Shown: in pieces, positions 1-5,529 of the stretch
Numbering within the stretch: position 1 is the stretch's first letter
Layout: each line of letters begins with the position of its first letter
Assembly: GCA_035714225.1 (NCBI GenBank)
Contig: DASTMK010000190.1
Location: 1-11,912, forward strand
DNA: 11,912 nt
From: CAADGY01 sp035714225
Lineage (GTDB): Bacteria > Acidobacteriota > Terriglobia > Bryobacterales > Bryobacteraceae
Direction: 5' to 3'
Notes under the pieces: generated by a model
What the model saw: the letters and a program-made list of their open reading frames with translations, nothing else
Databases searched by the model: none
What the model was told of the DNA's origin: nothing
Made by a program: the position numbers and the translations under genes

Positions 1-809
1 CCACCTTCACTCTCGCACGGCTCGGGGTACCCGCCGGTCTCATCGGACCTGCCGGAAACGACCCGGCCGGAGAGCGGATGATCGAGTTGCTTAAAGATGC
101 CGGGGCCGATACCTCCCGCATCGAGCGCCTGGAAGAACAGACCGCCACCACCATCGCTCTGGTGCGTTCCGATGGAGCGCGAGCCTTCCTGCACCGGCCC
201 GGTGTCAGTTCCGTGGCTTTCGAAAATCCTGTTTCGCTCGACGGGATTTCTGAAGAGTACTCGCATTTCCACCTGGCGAACGTTTTTGCGCTTCCCAAGC
301 TCCGCCGCACAGCGGAGGAGACGCTTCGCAACGCATTGGACCAGGGCATGACGACATCGCTCGATACCGGCTGGGATGCAAAGGGCGAGTGGCTCAACGT
401 GGCCGGCCCGCTGTTGCCGCACCTGGACGTTTTGTTCGTGAACGAGGACGAGGCCCGCCATTTGAGCGGAGCTTCGGAGCCGGAGATCGCCGCCCGGTTC
501 TTCCTCGACCGTGGCACGGCTGCCGTCGTCGTCAAACTCGGGGAGCGTGGATGTTACGCGGCGTCGGCCGATTTTAACTTTCACGCACCCTCATTCGAGG
601 TCAATGCAATCGACACGACCGGCGCGGGAGATTGCTTTACAGCAGGCTTCCTTGCGTCTCTGCACTATGGGGCGGAGCCGGAAGACGCCGCCCGGTTTGC
701 GAACGCCGTGGGAGCTTTGAATGTTCAATCGTTGGGATCGGTTGCCGGAATCCGGTCGTACAAAGAGACACTCGAGTGGATGAACTCGGCCTCCACCCAG
801 CGTTCCTGA
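1..809 (+). CDS. PfkB-family carbohydrate kinase (5' end outside window)
   Basis: The reading frame is open from the first full codon at position 3 to the TGA at 807-809, giving 268 visible residues. The upstream part reads TLARLGVPAGLIGPAGNDPAG, the usual N-terminal core of ribokinase/PfkB sugar kinases just after the first signature, so the ATG at 78 is internal and the real start lies before the window. The C-terminal PfkB signature DTTGAGDCFTAGF is intact. The Asp of GAGD (codon 630-632, visible residue 210) is the catalytic base that activates the substrate hydroxyl in this family, and the adjacent glycines form the anion hole. Before it, FVNEDEARHLSG and VVVKLGERGCY match the conserved middle of the fold. 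Family membership is secure. The substrate (ribose, fructose, 2-keto-3-deoxygluconate, nucleoside) cannot be told from sequence, though the nearby aldose epimerase fits a sugar role. It is expected to be cytoplasmic. Confidence 0.93.
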   Translation, partial: TFTLARLGVPAGLIGPAGNDPAGERMIELLKDAGADTSRIERLEEQTATTIALVRSDGARAFLHRPGVSSVAFENPVSLDGISEEYSHFHLANVFALPKLRRTAEETLRNALDQGMTTSLDTGWDAKGEWLNVAGPLLPHLDVLFVNEDEARHLSGASEPEIAARFFLDRGTAAVVVKLGERGCYAASADFNFHAPSFEVNAIDTTGAGDCFTAGFLASLHYGAEPEDAARFANAVGALNVQSLGSVAGIRSYKETLEWMNSASTQRS

Positions 810-835
810 TCTCACGCTCCCGGACCCGGCCTCGT

Positions 836-841
836 TAGAAT
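836..841 (+). promoter_or_regulatory. Possible -10 box for the small exported protein
   Basis: The hexamer TAGAAT matches the sigma70 -10 consensus at 5 of 6 bases and sits in the 41-nt gap after the sugar kinase. No good -35 hexamer lies 16-18 nt upstream. Transcription from it would begin around 848-850, almost at the GTG start at 851. No clear Shine-Dalgarno sequence precedes that GTG, so a leaderless or near-leaderless transcript is possible. This is weak evidence. Confidence 0.22.
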
Positions 842-850
842 GGAATTGTT

Positions 851-1264
851 GTGTTGAGGCGCCGCGTGCTGGGATTTTTGACCGCTGTGCCGCTGGCTTT
901 GGCCAAAGCGGCCGATCCTCAATCGCTTCGTGGAAAGCTTGTACAGCTTCCCGATGGCACGCCCGTTATCGAGTCCGCCGGAGGCAAACGCACCTTCCCC
1001 TCGGGCGATCCCGATACCAACGGGGTTCTCAAAGACAAGCGCCTGGCCAACATGGATGTGGAACTGCTCGGGCATTTCGAAAAGCCGGAGCATTTCGAAG
1101 TGGACCCGATTCATACCCGCTCCATCTTCGTTCATCAGAATGGGCGCCGCCTCGTCGTGACATACTGGTGCGATGTTTGCGCGATCCGGACGTATACGCC
1201 CGGCATCTGCTGGTGCTGCCAGAAGGAAACGGACCTGGATCTGCGCGAACCGGATGCAAACTGA
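851..1264 (+). CDS. Small exported Cys-rich protein of unknown function
   Basis: This is a 137-residue protein starting at GTG. I cannot assign a function. The N-terminus MLRRRVLGFLTAVPLALAKA is a signal peptide: a basic n-region, a hydrophobic stretch, and an Ala-x-Ala-like cleavage region near residue 20. The RRRVLGF segment resembles a Tat motif but does not prove Tat export. The mature part has a DPIHTRSIFVHQNGRR block and then two cysteine clusters near the C-terminus: CDVC (about residues 107-110) and CWCC (about 120-123). Five cysteines this close suggest a metal site, a redox site or disulfides. I have the impression of similar proteins in other acidobacteria, but no characterised family comes to mind. 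Its TGA overlaps the ATG of the next gene by one base (TGATG), so it is probably translationally coupled to the exported aldose epimerase and may act in the same compartment. Confidence 0.82.
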   Translation: MLRRRVLGFLTAVPLALAKAADPQSLRGKLVQLPDGTPVIESAGGKRTFPSGDPDTNGVLKDKRLANMDVELLGHFEKPEHFEVDPIHTRSIFVHQNGRRLVVTYWCDVCAIRTYTPGICWCCQKETDLDLREPDAN

Positions 1265-2337
1265 TGAATGGCTCCTGCCGGCACGCTTTCCTGATCGCTC
1301 TTCTCATGACTTCTCTTTCCCCAGCCCAGAACTATTCCGCCGAACGGGTGACGGTCAATTCGGTCGAGATTGTACGCTTGCGCGACGTGGCTCGTGATGT
1401 TCAGGTCTCCATCGCCCCCTCGCTGGGAAACAACGCCTACGAAATGAAGGTGCGGGGGAAGAACATTCTCTGGTTCCCTTATGACAGTCCCGCCGGACTC
1501 AAATCGAAACCGGTTCAGGTAGGCAACCCGTTTCTCGCACCGTGGGCCAACCGCATCGACCAGGAGGCATACTGGGTCAACGGCAGGAAATACCTTCTCA
1601 ACCCCCATCTTGAGAACTTCCGTTACGATCACAAGAAACAGCCGATTCACGGACTGCTGGTGTTCGCGGCTTGGAGTGTGGTTGATCTGAAGGCCGGCGA
1701 AGACGTGGCCGAAGTCACCAGCAGGCTCGAATTCTGGCGTCATCCCGAGTGGATGGCCCAGTTTCCCTTCGCGCATACCATCGAGATGACGTACCGGCTT
1801 ACCAGCGGAGTTCTCGAAGTGGAGACCCGTGTTGCGAACGAGTCCGAGCAACCGATGCCACTGGTCATCGGCTTCCATACCTATTACCAACTGCCTGGTG
1901 TGCCGCGCGACCAGTGGAGAGCGCACGTACCCGCGCGCGAATCGGCGGTGCTCTCCGATGCACTGGTGCCCACCGGCGAAACACGCAAGGTCTCGTTTCA
2001 GAATCCGGTGAACCTTGCCACCACGCCGCTCGACGATATTTTTCTTGATCTCGGCCGGAATGCGCAGGGACGCGCCGAATTTCGCGTGGACGACGGCGCC
2101 GGATCGGGGATCTCGGTGGAGTTCGGCCCGAAATATACGGTTGGCATTGTTTATGCGCCGCCCGGACGCGACTTCATCTGCTTCGAGCCGATGACAGGCA
2201 TCACAAATGGCTTCAATCTGGCGCACAAGGGCGTGCACAAAGATCTGTTACAGACTGTGCCCGCGCGCGGCACTTGGAAAGAAAGCTTCTGGATCCGGCC
2301 GCTCGCTGACGCGCGCGGCTCCGATTCGGAGCCGTGA
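1264..2337 (+). CDS. Exported aldose 1-epimerase (galactose mutarotase family)
   Basis: The protein has 357 residues. Aldose 1-epimerases interconvert alpha and beta anomers of free sugars such as glucose and galactose. The catalytic landmarks of the GalM fold are present: the conserved His of an IHG motif (H129), the second His in FHTYYQLPG (H205), the Asp pair in LDDIF (257-258) and the general-base Glu in FEPMTG (E308). The length is normal. I chose the ATG at 1264 because it overlaps the preceding stop codon (TGATG) and begins a clean signal peptide, MNGSCRHAFLIALLMTSLSPAQ. An earlier in-frame ATG at 1168 would bury that signal sequence and run through the upstream gene. Export is notable because many GalM proteins are cytoplasmic; this one probably acts on sugars in the periplasm or outside the cell. 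The last ten codons (ADARGSDSEP) and the stop lie inside a palindromic repeat, so the natural C-terminus may have been replaced by the repeat. Confidence 0.92.
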   Translation: MNGSCRHAFLIALLMTSLSPAQNYSAERVTVNSVEIVRLRDVARDVQVSIAPSLGNNAYEMKVRGKNILWFPYDSPAGLKSKPVQVGNPFLAPWANRIDQEAYWVNGRKYLLNPHLENFRYDHKKQPIHGLLVFAAWSVVDLKAGEDVAEVTSRLEFWRHPEWMAQFPFAHTIEMTYRLTSGVLEVETRVANESEQPMPLVIGFHTYYQLPGVPRDQWRAHVPARESAVLSDALVPTGETRKVSFQNPVNLATTPLDDIFLDLGRNAQGRAEFRVDDGAGSGISVEFGPKYTVGIVYAPPGRDFICFEPMTGITNGFNLAHKGVHKDLLQTVPARGTWKESFWIRPLADARGSDSEP

Positions 2338-2353
2338 CCGTGAGGGAGCGGCC
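2297..2353. repeat. REP-like two-tier palindrome at the end of the epimerase gene
   Basis: The centre is a perfect 9-bp inverted repeat with a single-base spacer, CGGCTCCGATTCGGAGCCG, at 2316-2334. It is flanked symmetrically by 5 unpaired bases on each side and then by an outer stem: GGCCGCTCGCTGAC (2297-2310) against GTGAGGGAGCGGCC (2340-2353), pairing at 12 of 14 positions. The symmetric design resembles dispersed intergenic REP-type elements rather than a simple terminator; there is no T-run after it. It fills most of the space between two convergent genes (epimerase stop at 2337, permease stop at 2371) and could also act as a bidirectional transcription barrier or mRNA end protector. The translated form ADARGSD is, from memory, common in predicted proteins of Solibacter-like genomes. 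Only one copy lies in this window. Confidence 0.72.
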
Positions 2354-2370
2354 TCGTTGGAAACCATGTA

Positions 2371-3174
2371 TCAAGTAATGCTTTCGGCGCTGTAGCGCGC
2401 GATCAGGCCCGTACGCACCGCATGCCGGTACACGCGGACAAAAATCCAACATGCCAGCGCGATATCGAGCAACACCAATCCGCCAGCCGGGAACAGCGCC
2501 GGAAGCGGTGGCGCGCCACCGGAGAGGATCGACCGCAGGCTCTCGAATACATACGAGGGAGGCAGCAGGCGTGCGATGGATTGCATCCATTCGGGAAGCG
2601 TGGAAATAGGATAGAAGACCCCGGCAAATGGCGAAACCAGCGCGGGAATGGGCCATACAAACCATTCCGCCGCCGGTCCCAGCCGCAATACGATCGCCGC
2701 ACCCACGATGCCGAGCGCGATACCGAACAGAAACAGGACCAGCAGGAACGGCACAGCCAGCCAACCATAGATGAGGAGCGGCAGACCGAAGATGGCACTC
2801 GCCATCGCGAGCATCACGGCCAGCCCGATGGAACTGGTAGCGGTGCTGGACACCACCAGCCCTGCCAGGTACTCCCATATAGAGAGAGGCGTTGCGAAAA
2901 TATTGAGAAAGTTCCGTGACCAGACATCTTCGAGGAACGCTGTTGTGACACCCTGCATCACACGAATAAAGAAGTCCCACAACAATACGGCTCCCAGCAG
3001 GGCCGGGACAAAATTGAAGCCTGGTGCGGCCACGGTATTCAGGTACCTGCTGATAAATCCCCAGAGGACAATATCGACGGCCACCCATGCAAACAATGGA
3101 AGGAAGCGCGCGAAACTGCCGCGCACAAGATAGAAGTAGCGCAGGACAATGGCGGCAATGCGTTTGAAGGCCAT
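2371..3174 (-). CDS. ABC-2 type transporter permease
   Basis: A 267-residue integral membrane protein with about six hydrophobic segments, roughly at residues 27-41, 54-75, 113-130, 142-163, 172-192 and 229-248. This is the layout of ABC-2 (DrrB/NodJ-type) permeases. The segment LPPSYVFESLRSIL before the last membrane span matches the conserved late motif of the family, and the SPFAGVFYPISTLPEW stretch fits the fifth-helix region. Its ATG (3172-3174) lies 5 nt after the stop of the upstream ATPase gene, so the two form one transcription unit and one transporter, presumably a homodimer of each subunit. ABC-2 systems mostly export drugs, lipids, polysaccharides or peptides; the cargo cannot be inferred here. 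The gene ends 33 nt from the convergent epimerase stop, with the palindromic repeat close by. Confidence 0.9.
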   Translation of the reverse strand: MAFKRIAAIVLRYFYLVRGSFARFLPLFAWVAVDIVLWGFISRYLNTVAAPGFNFVPALLGAVLLWDFFIRVMQGVTTAFLEDVWSRNFLNIFATPLSIWEYLAGLVVSSTATSSIGLAVMLAMASAIFGLPLLIYGWLAVPFLLVLFLFGIALGIVGAAIVLRLGPAAEWFVWPIPALVSPFAGVFYPISTLPEWMQSIARLLPPSYVFESLRSILSGGAPPLPALFPAGGLVLLDIALACWIFVRVYRHAVRTGLIARYSAESIT

Positions 3175-3179
3175 CTTGC

Positions 3180-3917
3180 TCAGCGTTCCTCAAGCGAGAG
3201 CGGTTCGCGTGCAACGGTGATGAACAACTCTTCGAGATTCTCTTTGCCGTGCTCGCGCGGCAGCGTCTTGGGATCGCCTTCCAGCAGGATCCTGCCGCGC
3301 GACAGAAACAGCACGCGGTCGCAGACCTCCTCCACTTCGTACATGTTGTGCGAGGTCCACAGCGCTCCACCTTTGCCGTGTGTGGCGACCGCGCGGATTT
3401 TCCGCCGCACCTCCCGCGCCGTAGATGGATCGAGGGATGCCGTCGGCTCATCGAGCAGCAGCAGGTCCGGGTTGTTGAGCATGGCTTTGGCCAGCGCGGC
3501 GCGCGTCTGTTCGCCGGAAGAGAGCACGCCACATCGCACATTCCGGAATCGTTGAAGGTCAAACTCCTCGAGCAGCGCTTCGATTCGCCCCGCCGCATCG
3601 CTGATGCCGTAGATAAGTCCGAAGACACGCAGGTTCTGGTACACGGTAAGGTTGCCGGGCAGAGGCGCATATACAGCCGCGAAATTGGTACGCGCCAATG
3701 CCTGCCGGCGCCGCCGCGCAAGATTCAGGCCCTGGATCTCGATACTCCCTCCGCTGGGTTCGAGCACCCCGAGGATCATGTTAATGGTGGTCGTCTTCCC
3801 CGCGCCATTGGGACCCAACAGCCCGACGATCTCATTGCGTCCGACATGGAATGAAATGCGGTCCACGGCCGCAACATCGCCGTAGCTCTTGCTCAGGGCG
3901 GTGACGGAGAGCACCAT
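3180..3917 (-). CDS. ABC transporter ATP-binding protein
   Basis: A 245-residue nucleotide-binding subunit. Walker A is GPNGAGKT (35-42), the ABC signature is LSSGEQ (132-137, in place of the usual LSGGQ), and Walker B is LLLLDEP with D156 and catalytic E157, followed by a TASLDP D-loop. The switch His is H190 in TSHNMYEVEE. The region between Walker A and the signature reads NFAAVYAPLPGNLTVYQNL. Aligned on LTV, the place usually held by the Q-loop glutamine is not Gln, which I recall as typical of one subgroup of ABC-2 ATPases; this deserves checking. The protein powers the permease encoded 5 nt downstream on the same strand. The start ATG is at 3915-3917, 62 nt from the divergent esterase gene. 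I see no strong Shine-Dalgarno sequence or clear promoter for it in that gap. Confidence 0.93.
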   Translation of the reverse strand: MVLSVTALSKSYGDVAAVDRISFHVGRNEIVGLLGPNGAGKTTTINMILGVLEPSGGSIEIQGLNLARRRRQALARTNFAAVYAPLPGNLTVYQNLRVFGLIYGISDAAGRIEALLEEFDLQRFRNVRCGVLSSGEQTRAALAKAMLNNPDLLLLDEPTASLDPSTAREVRRKIRAVATHGKGGALWTSHNMYEVEEVCDRVLFLSRGRILLEGDPKTLPREHGKENLEELFITVAREPLSLEER

Positions 3918-3923
3918 AATTTG

Positions 3924-3933
3924 AGGGTACCCT
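3924..3933. promoter_or_regulatory. Perfect 10-bp palindrome in a divergent intergenic gap
   Basis: AGGGTACCCT is its own reverse complement. It sits 7 bases upstream of the ATPase start within the 62-nt gap between two divergent genes. It could be a repressor site acting on the exporter, or chance: a 10-bp palindrome in GC-rich DNA is not rare. No regulator gene is nearby. Confidence 0.2.
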
Positions 3934-3979
3934 GCGGCGGCTACTGCACCGGAACAGCCAATCTCGATACGCTAGGATC

Positions 3980-5227
3980 ATGCAAAACGGACCCTTCCTG
4001 CGACGGCGTGAAGCGCTCTCTTTACTGGGATGGCTTCCCGCCGCGGCCTCCGCGGCCACCGCCGGGACCGGTGCGCCACCCGACCAACCGGTGGACATGC
4101 GCCCTGTCCCGGCCGATTTCGGTTCGCTTTACGCAAGTATGGAACGGCTCGCCGCCCGCCGCGACTACTCGCATTCCTTTCTCGGTAATCGTTTTCGATC
4201 GGTAAAAGAGTATCGGACAGAGGGCCGCAAAATCCTGTTGAATGCGTTTGGCTACACACCGCCGCGCATCAATCCCAAGGCGGAGGTGGTGGACCGCCGC
4301 GACCTGGGCGAATTCATCCGCGAAAAGATCGTCTTTTCGACCACGCCCGATTTCCGCATCGCAGCCTACCTTCACCTCCCAAGCAACGCCAAAGGCCGTG
4401 TTCCAGCTATTGTCGATCTGCATTCGCATGGCGGCATGTTCCTGTTCGGTAAGGAGAAGGTGATCGATTTCGGCACGAACCATCCCGCCATGGTCAAGTA
4501 CCATAAGGAGAACTATGCCGGCAGGCCGACCGCAACCGCGCTCGCGCGCCGCGGCTATGCGGTGATCACGATCGACGCCTTCCCGTTCGGCGAGCGGCGG
4601 CTGATGATGGCCGAAGACGCCGGCTATGGCTGGGAGCGCTCCCGCTATAGTGTTCAGGACGTTGAACACCTGAATGCGAAGTGCCGGCGGAAAGAATCGA
4701 CGATCGTCAAGTCGCTGATGTATGCGGGAATGACCTGGCCGGGCATTGTTGCCTGGGACGACATGCGAACCGTGGATTATCTGGTGACGCGTCCCGAGAT
4801 CGACCCGGACAGAATCGGTTGCGTGGGTGTTTCTCTTGGCGGGTACCGCTCGTTGCTGCTGTCGGGGCTGGATGACCGCATCCGGGCCGGATGCGTGGCC
4901 GGCTTCATGTCAACAGTACGCCCGATGATCCAACGCCATATGGACACGCATTCCTTCGTTCACTTCATCCCGGCAGTACACGCAAACCTGGATTTTCCCG
5001 ACGTGGTGGCATTGCGCACGCCCAAACCCTTGATGGTGCTGCAATGTAGCCGCGACGGGCTTTTCCCGCCTGCCGGCATGAAAGACTCGGTGGCGAAAAT
5101 CGCGGCCATTTATAAGAAAGCCGGAGCGGAAGACGCTTTCACTTCGCGTTTCTACGACGTGCCGCATATTTTTAATCTCGCAATGCAGGATGATGCGTTC
5201 GCCTGGTTCGACCGCCACCTGAAGTGA
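3980..5227 (+). CDS. Exported alpha/beta-hydrolase, acetyl-xylan-esterase-like
   Basis: A 415-residue protein. The N-terminus MQNGPFLRRREALSLLGWLP followed by an Ala-rich stretch is a signal sequence with a twin-arginine-like RRREALSLLG, so export by Tat is likely. The rest is a long alpha/beta-hydrolase. The nucleophile elbow is GVSLGG with Ser285, the acid is Asp359 in CSRDGLFPP, and the base is His396 in DVPHIFN, in the correct order and spacing. HSHGG around residues 150-154 fits the oxyanion-hole strand end. The layout resembles the large exported hydrolases of the Abhydrolase_7/acetyl xylan esterase group. These are often linked to plant polysaccharide breakdown, but the true ester substrate is unknown. 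It is divergent from the ABC exporter. A weak AGGA lies only 2 nt before the ATG. Signal peptide placement and the Tat motif support this start. Confidence 0.87.
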   Translation: MQNGPFLRRREALSLLGWLPAAASAATAGTGAPPDQPVDMRPVPADFGSLYASMERLAARRDYSHSFLGNRFRSVKEYRTEGRKILLNAFGYTPPRINPKAEVVDRRDLGEFIREKIVFSTTPDFRIAAYLHLPSNAKGRVPAIVDLHSHGGMFLFGKEKVIDFGTNHPAMVKYHKENYAGRPTATALARRGYAVITIDAFPFGERRLMMAEDAGYGWERSRYSVQDVEHLNAKCRRKESTIVKSLMYAGMTWPGIVAWDDMRTVDYLVTRPEIDPDRIGCVGVSLGGYRSLLLSGLDDRIRAGCVAGFMSTVRPMIQRHMDTHSFVHFIPAVHANLDFPDVVALRTPKPLMVLQCSRDGLFPPAGMKDSVAKIAAIYKKAGAEDAFTSRFYDVPHIFNLAMQDDAFAWFDRHLK

Positions 5228-5253
5228 CGCGGAAGGGTTGGGGCGCCGCGTTT
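5227..5253 (+). terminator. Weak stem-loop after the esterase gene
   Basis: ACGCGG (5227-5232) can pair with CCGCGT (5246-5251) around a 13-nt loop, and the stem is followed by two further T residues (5252-5253). The 6-bp stem and short T-run make a poor intrinsic terminator. It lies where a terminator would be expected, directly after the esterase stop and before the rpsA promoter. Confidence 0.25.
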
Positions 5254-5295
5254 AGTACCCATAACTCCGCCCGCTGCGGACGCACCCCCCTGCGG

Positions 5296-5324
5296 TTGAC
5301 ATCGCTACCGGTGTCCGCTATATT
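5296..5324 (+). promoter_or_regulatory. Strong sigma70-type promoter for rpsA
   Basis: A perfect -35 hexamer TTGACA (5296-5301) is separated by exactly 17 nt from TATATT (5319-5324), which matches the -10 consensus at 5 of 6 bases. Transcription should start near 5331-5333. It points at ribosomal protein S1 and, through short gaps, probably the HU/IHF, HIT and aquaglyceroporin genes. It is the best promoter visible in the window, as expected for a highly expressed ribosomal protein gene. Confidence 0.8.
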
Positions 5325-5330
5325 GCTGAA

Positions 5331-5518
5331 GTACTGATCTATCAATGGCTTGTAGTATTTGGTGGTGAGAAATTCAGGCGCAGACCAGGAACTGAAGGTT
5401 ATGTCTGCCGCATGGTGGTGCCTGGAGCGCTTCTATCAGGTTGACATACGTGGTACCGCATCCGGCGCAGTCACCAGCTTCCCAGGCCTTGAACGATCGA
5501 CGGGTCGGAGAATTGGCT
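5331..5518 (+). promoter_or_regulatory. rpsA: Long rpsA leader with possible secondary structure
   Basis: From the predicted transcription start to the preferred rpsA ATG there are about 188 nt without a recognised gene. A possible stem pairs GCGC (5378-5381) plus CCAGG (5385-5389) with CCTGG (5421-5425) plus GCGC (5427-5430), with a small internal bulge. The 8-base motif TGGTGGTG occurs twice, at 5360-5367 and 5413-5420. The Shine-Dalgarno GGAG at 5507-5510 lies 8 nt before the ATG. In Escherichia coli S1 represses its own translation through a structured leader, so autoregulation is a reasonable guess here, but nothing in the sequence proves it. Confidence 0.45.
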
Positions 5519-5529
5519 ATGGCCGGTAA
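5401..5529 (+). other. Candidate 42-codon upstream ORF in the rpsA leader
   Basis: An ATG at 5401 opens a 42-codon frame (MSAAWWCLERFYQVDIRG...) that ends at TAA 5527-5529, just past the rpsA ATG at 5519 and in a different frame. An AGGA lies 10 nt before the ATG and a GAAGG only 2 nt before it, so the ribosome-binding site is poorly spaced. The start codon falls within the loop region of the possible leader stem. It could couple translation into rpsA, or be a chance ORF. No homology is recognised. Confidence 0.18.

Noticed and set aside
78..809. ATG at 78 as the start of the sugar kinase
   Set aside because: The frame is open to the window edge and the upstream codons encode conserved PfkB sequence (LARLGVPAGLIGPAGND), so the start lies outside the window.
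1135..2238. A 367-codon minus-strand ORF opposite the aldose epimerase
   Set aside because: It is the antisense shadow of a gene with all catalytic residues of its family. The translation is rich in His and Arg with no recognisable domain.
2213..3721. A 502-codon minus-strand ORF spanning both ABC transporter genes
   Set aside because: It reads through both genes in a different frame on the same strand. The translation is Arg/Cys/Ser-rich without motifs, while the chosen frames hold the Walker motifs and membrane spans.
4022..4669. A 215-codon minus-strand ORF opposite the esterase
   Set aside because: It lies wholly within a gene with a complete catalytic triad and signal peptide, and shows no domain of its own.
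5441..5469. TTGACA at 5441-5446 as a second rpsA promoter
   Set aside because: Seventeen nt downstream is GGCGCA, and no -10-like hexamer lies at acceptable spacing. The promoter at 5296-5324 is far better.
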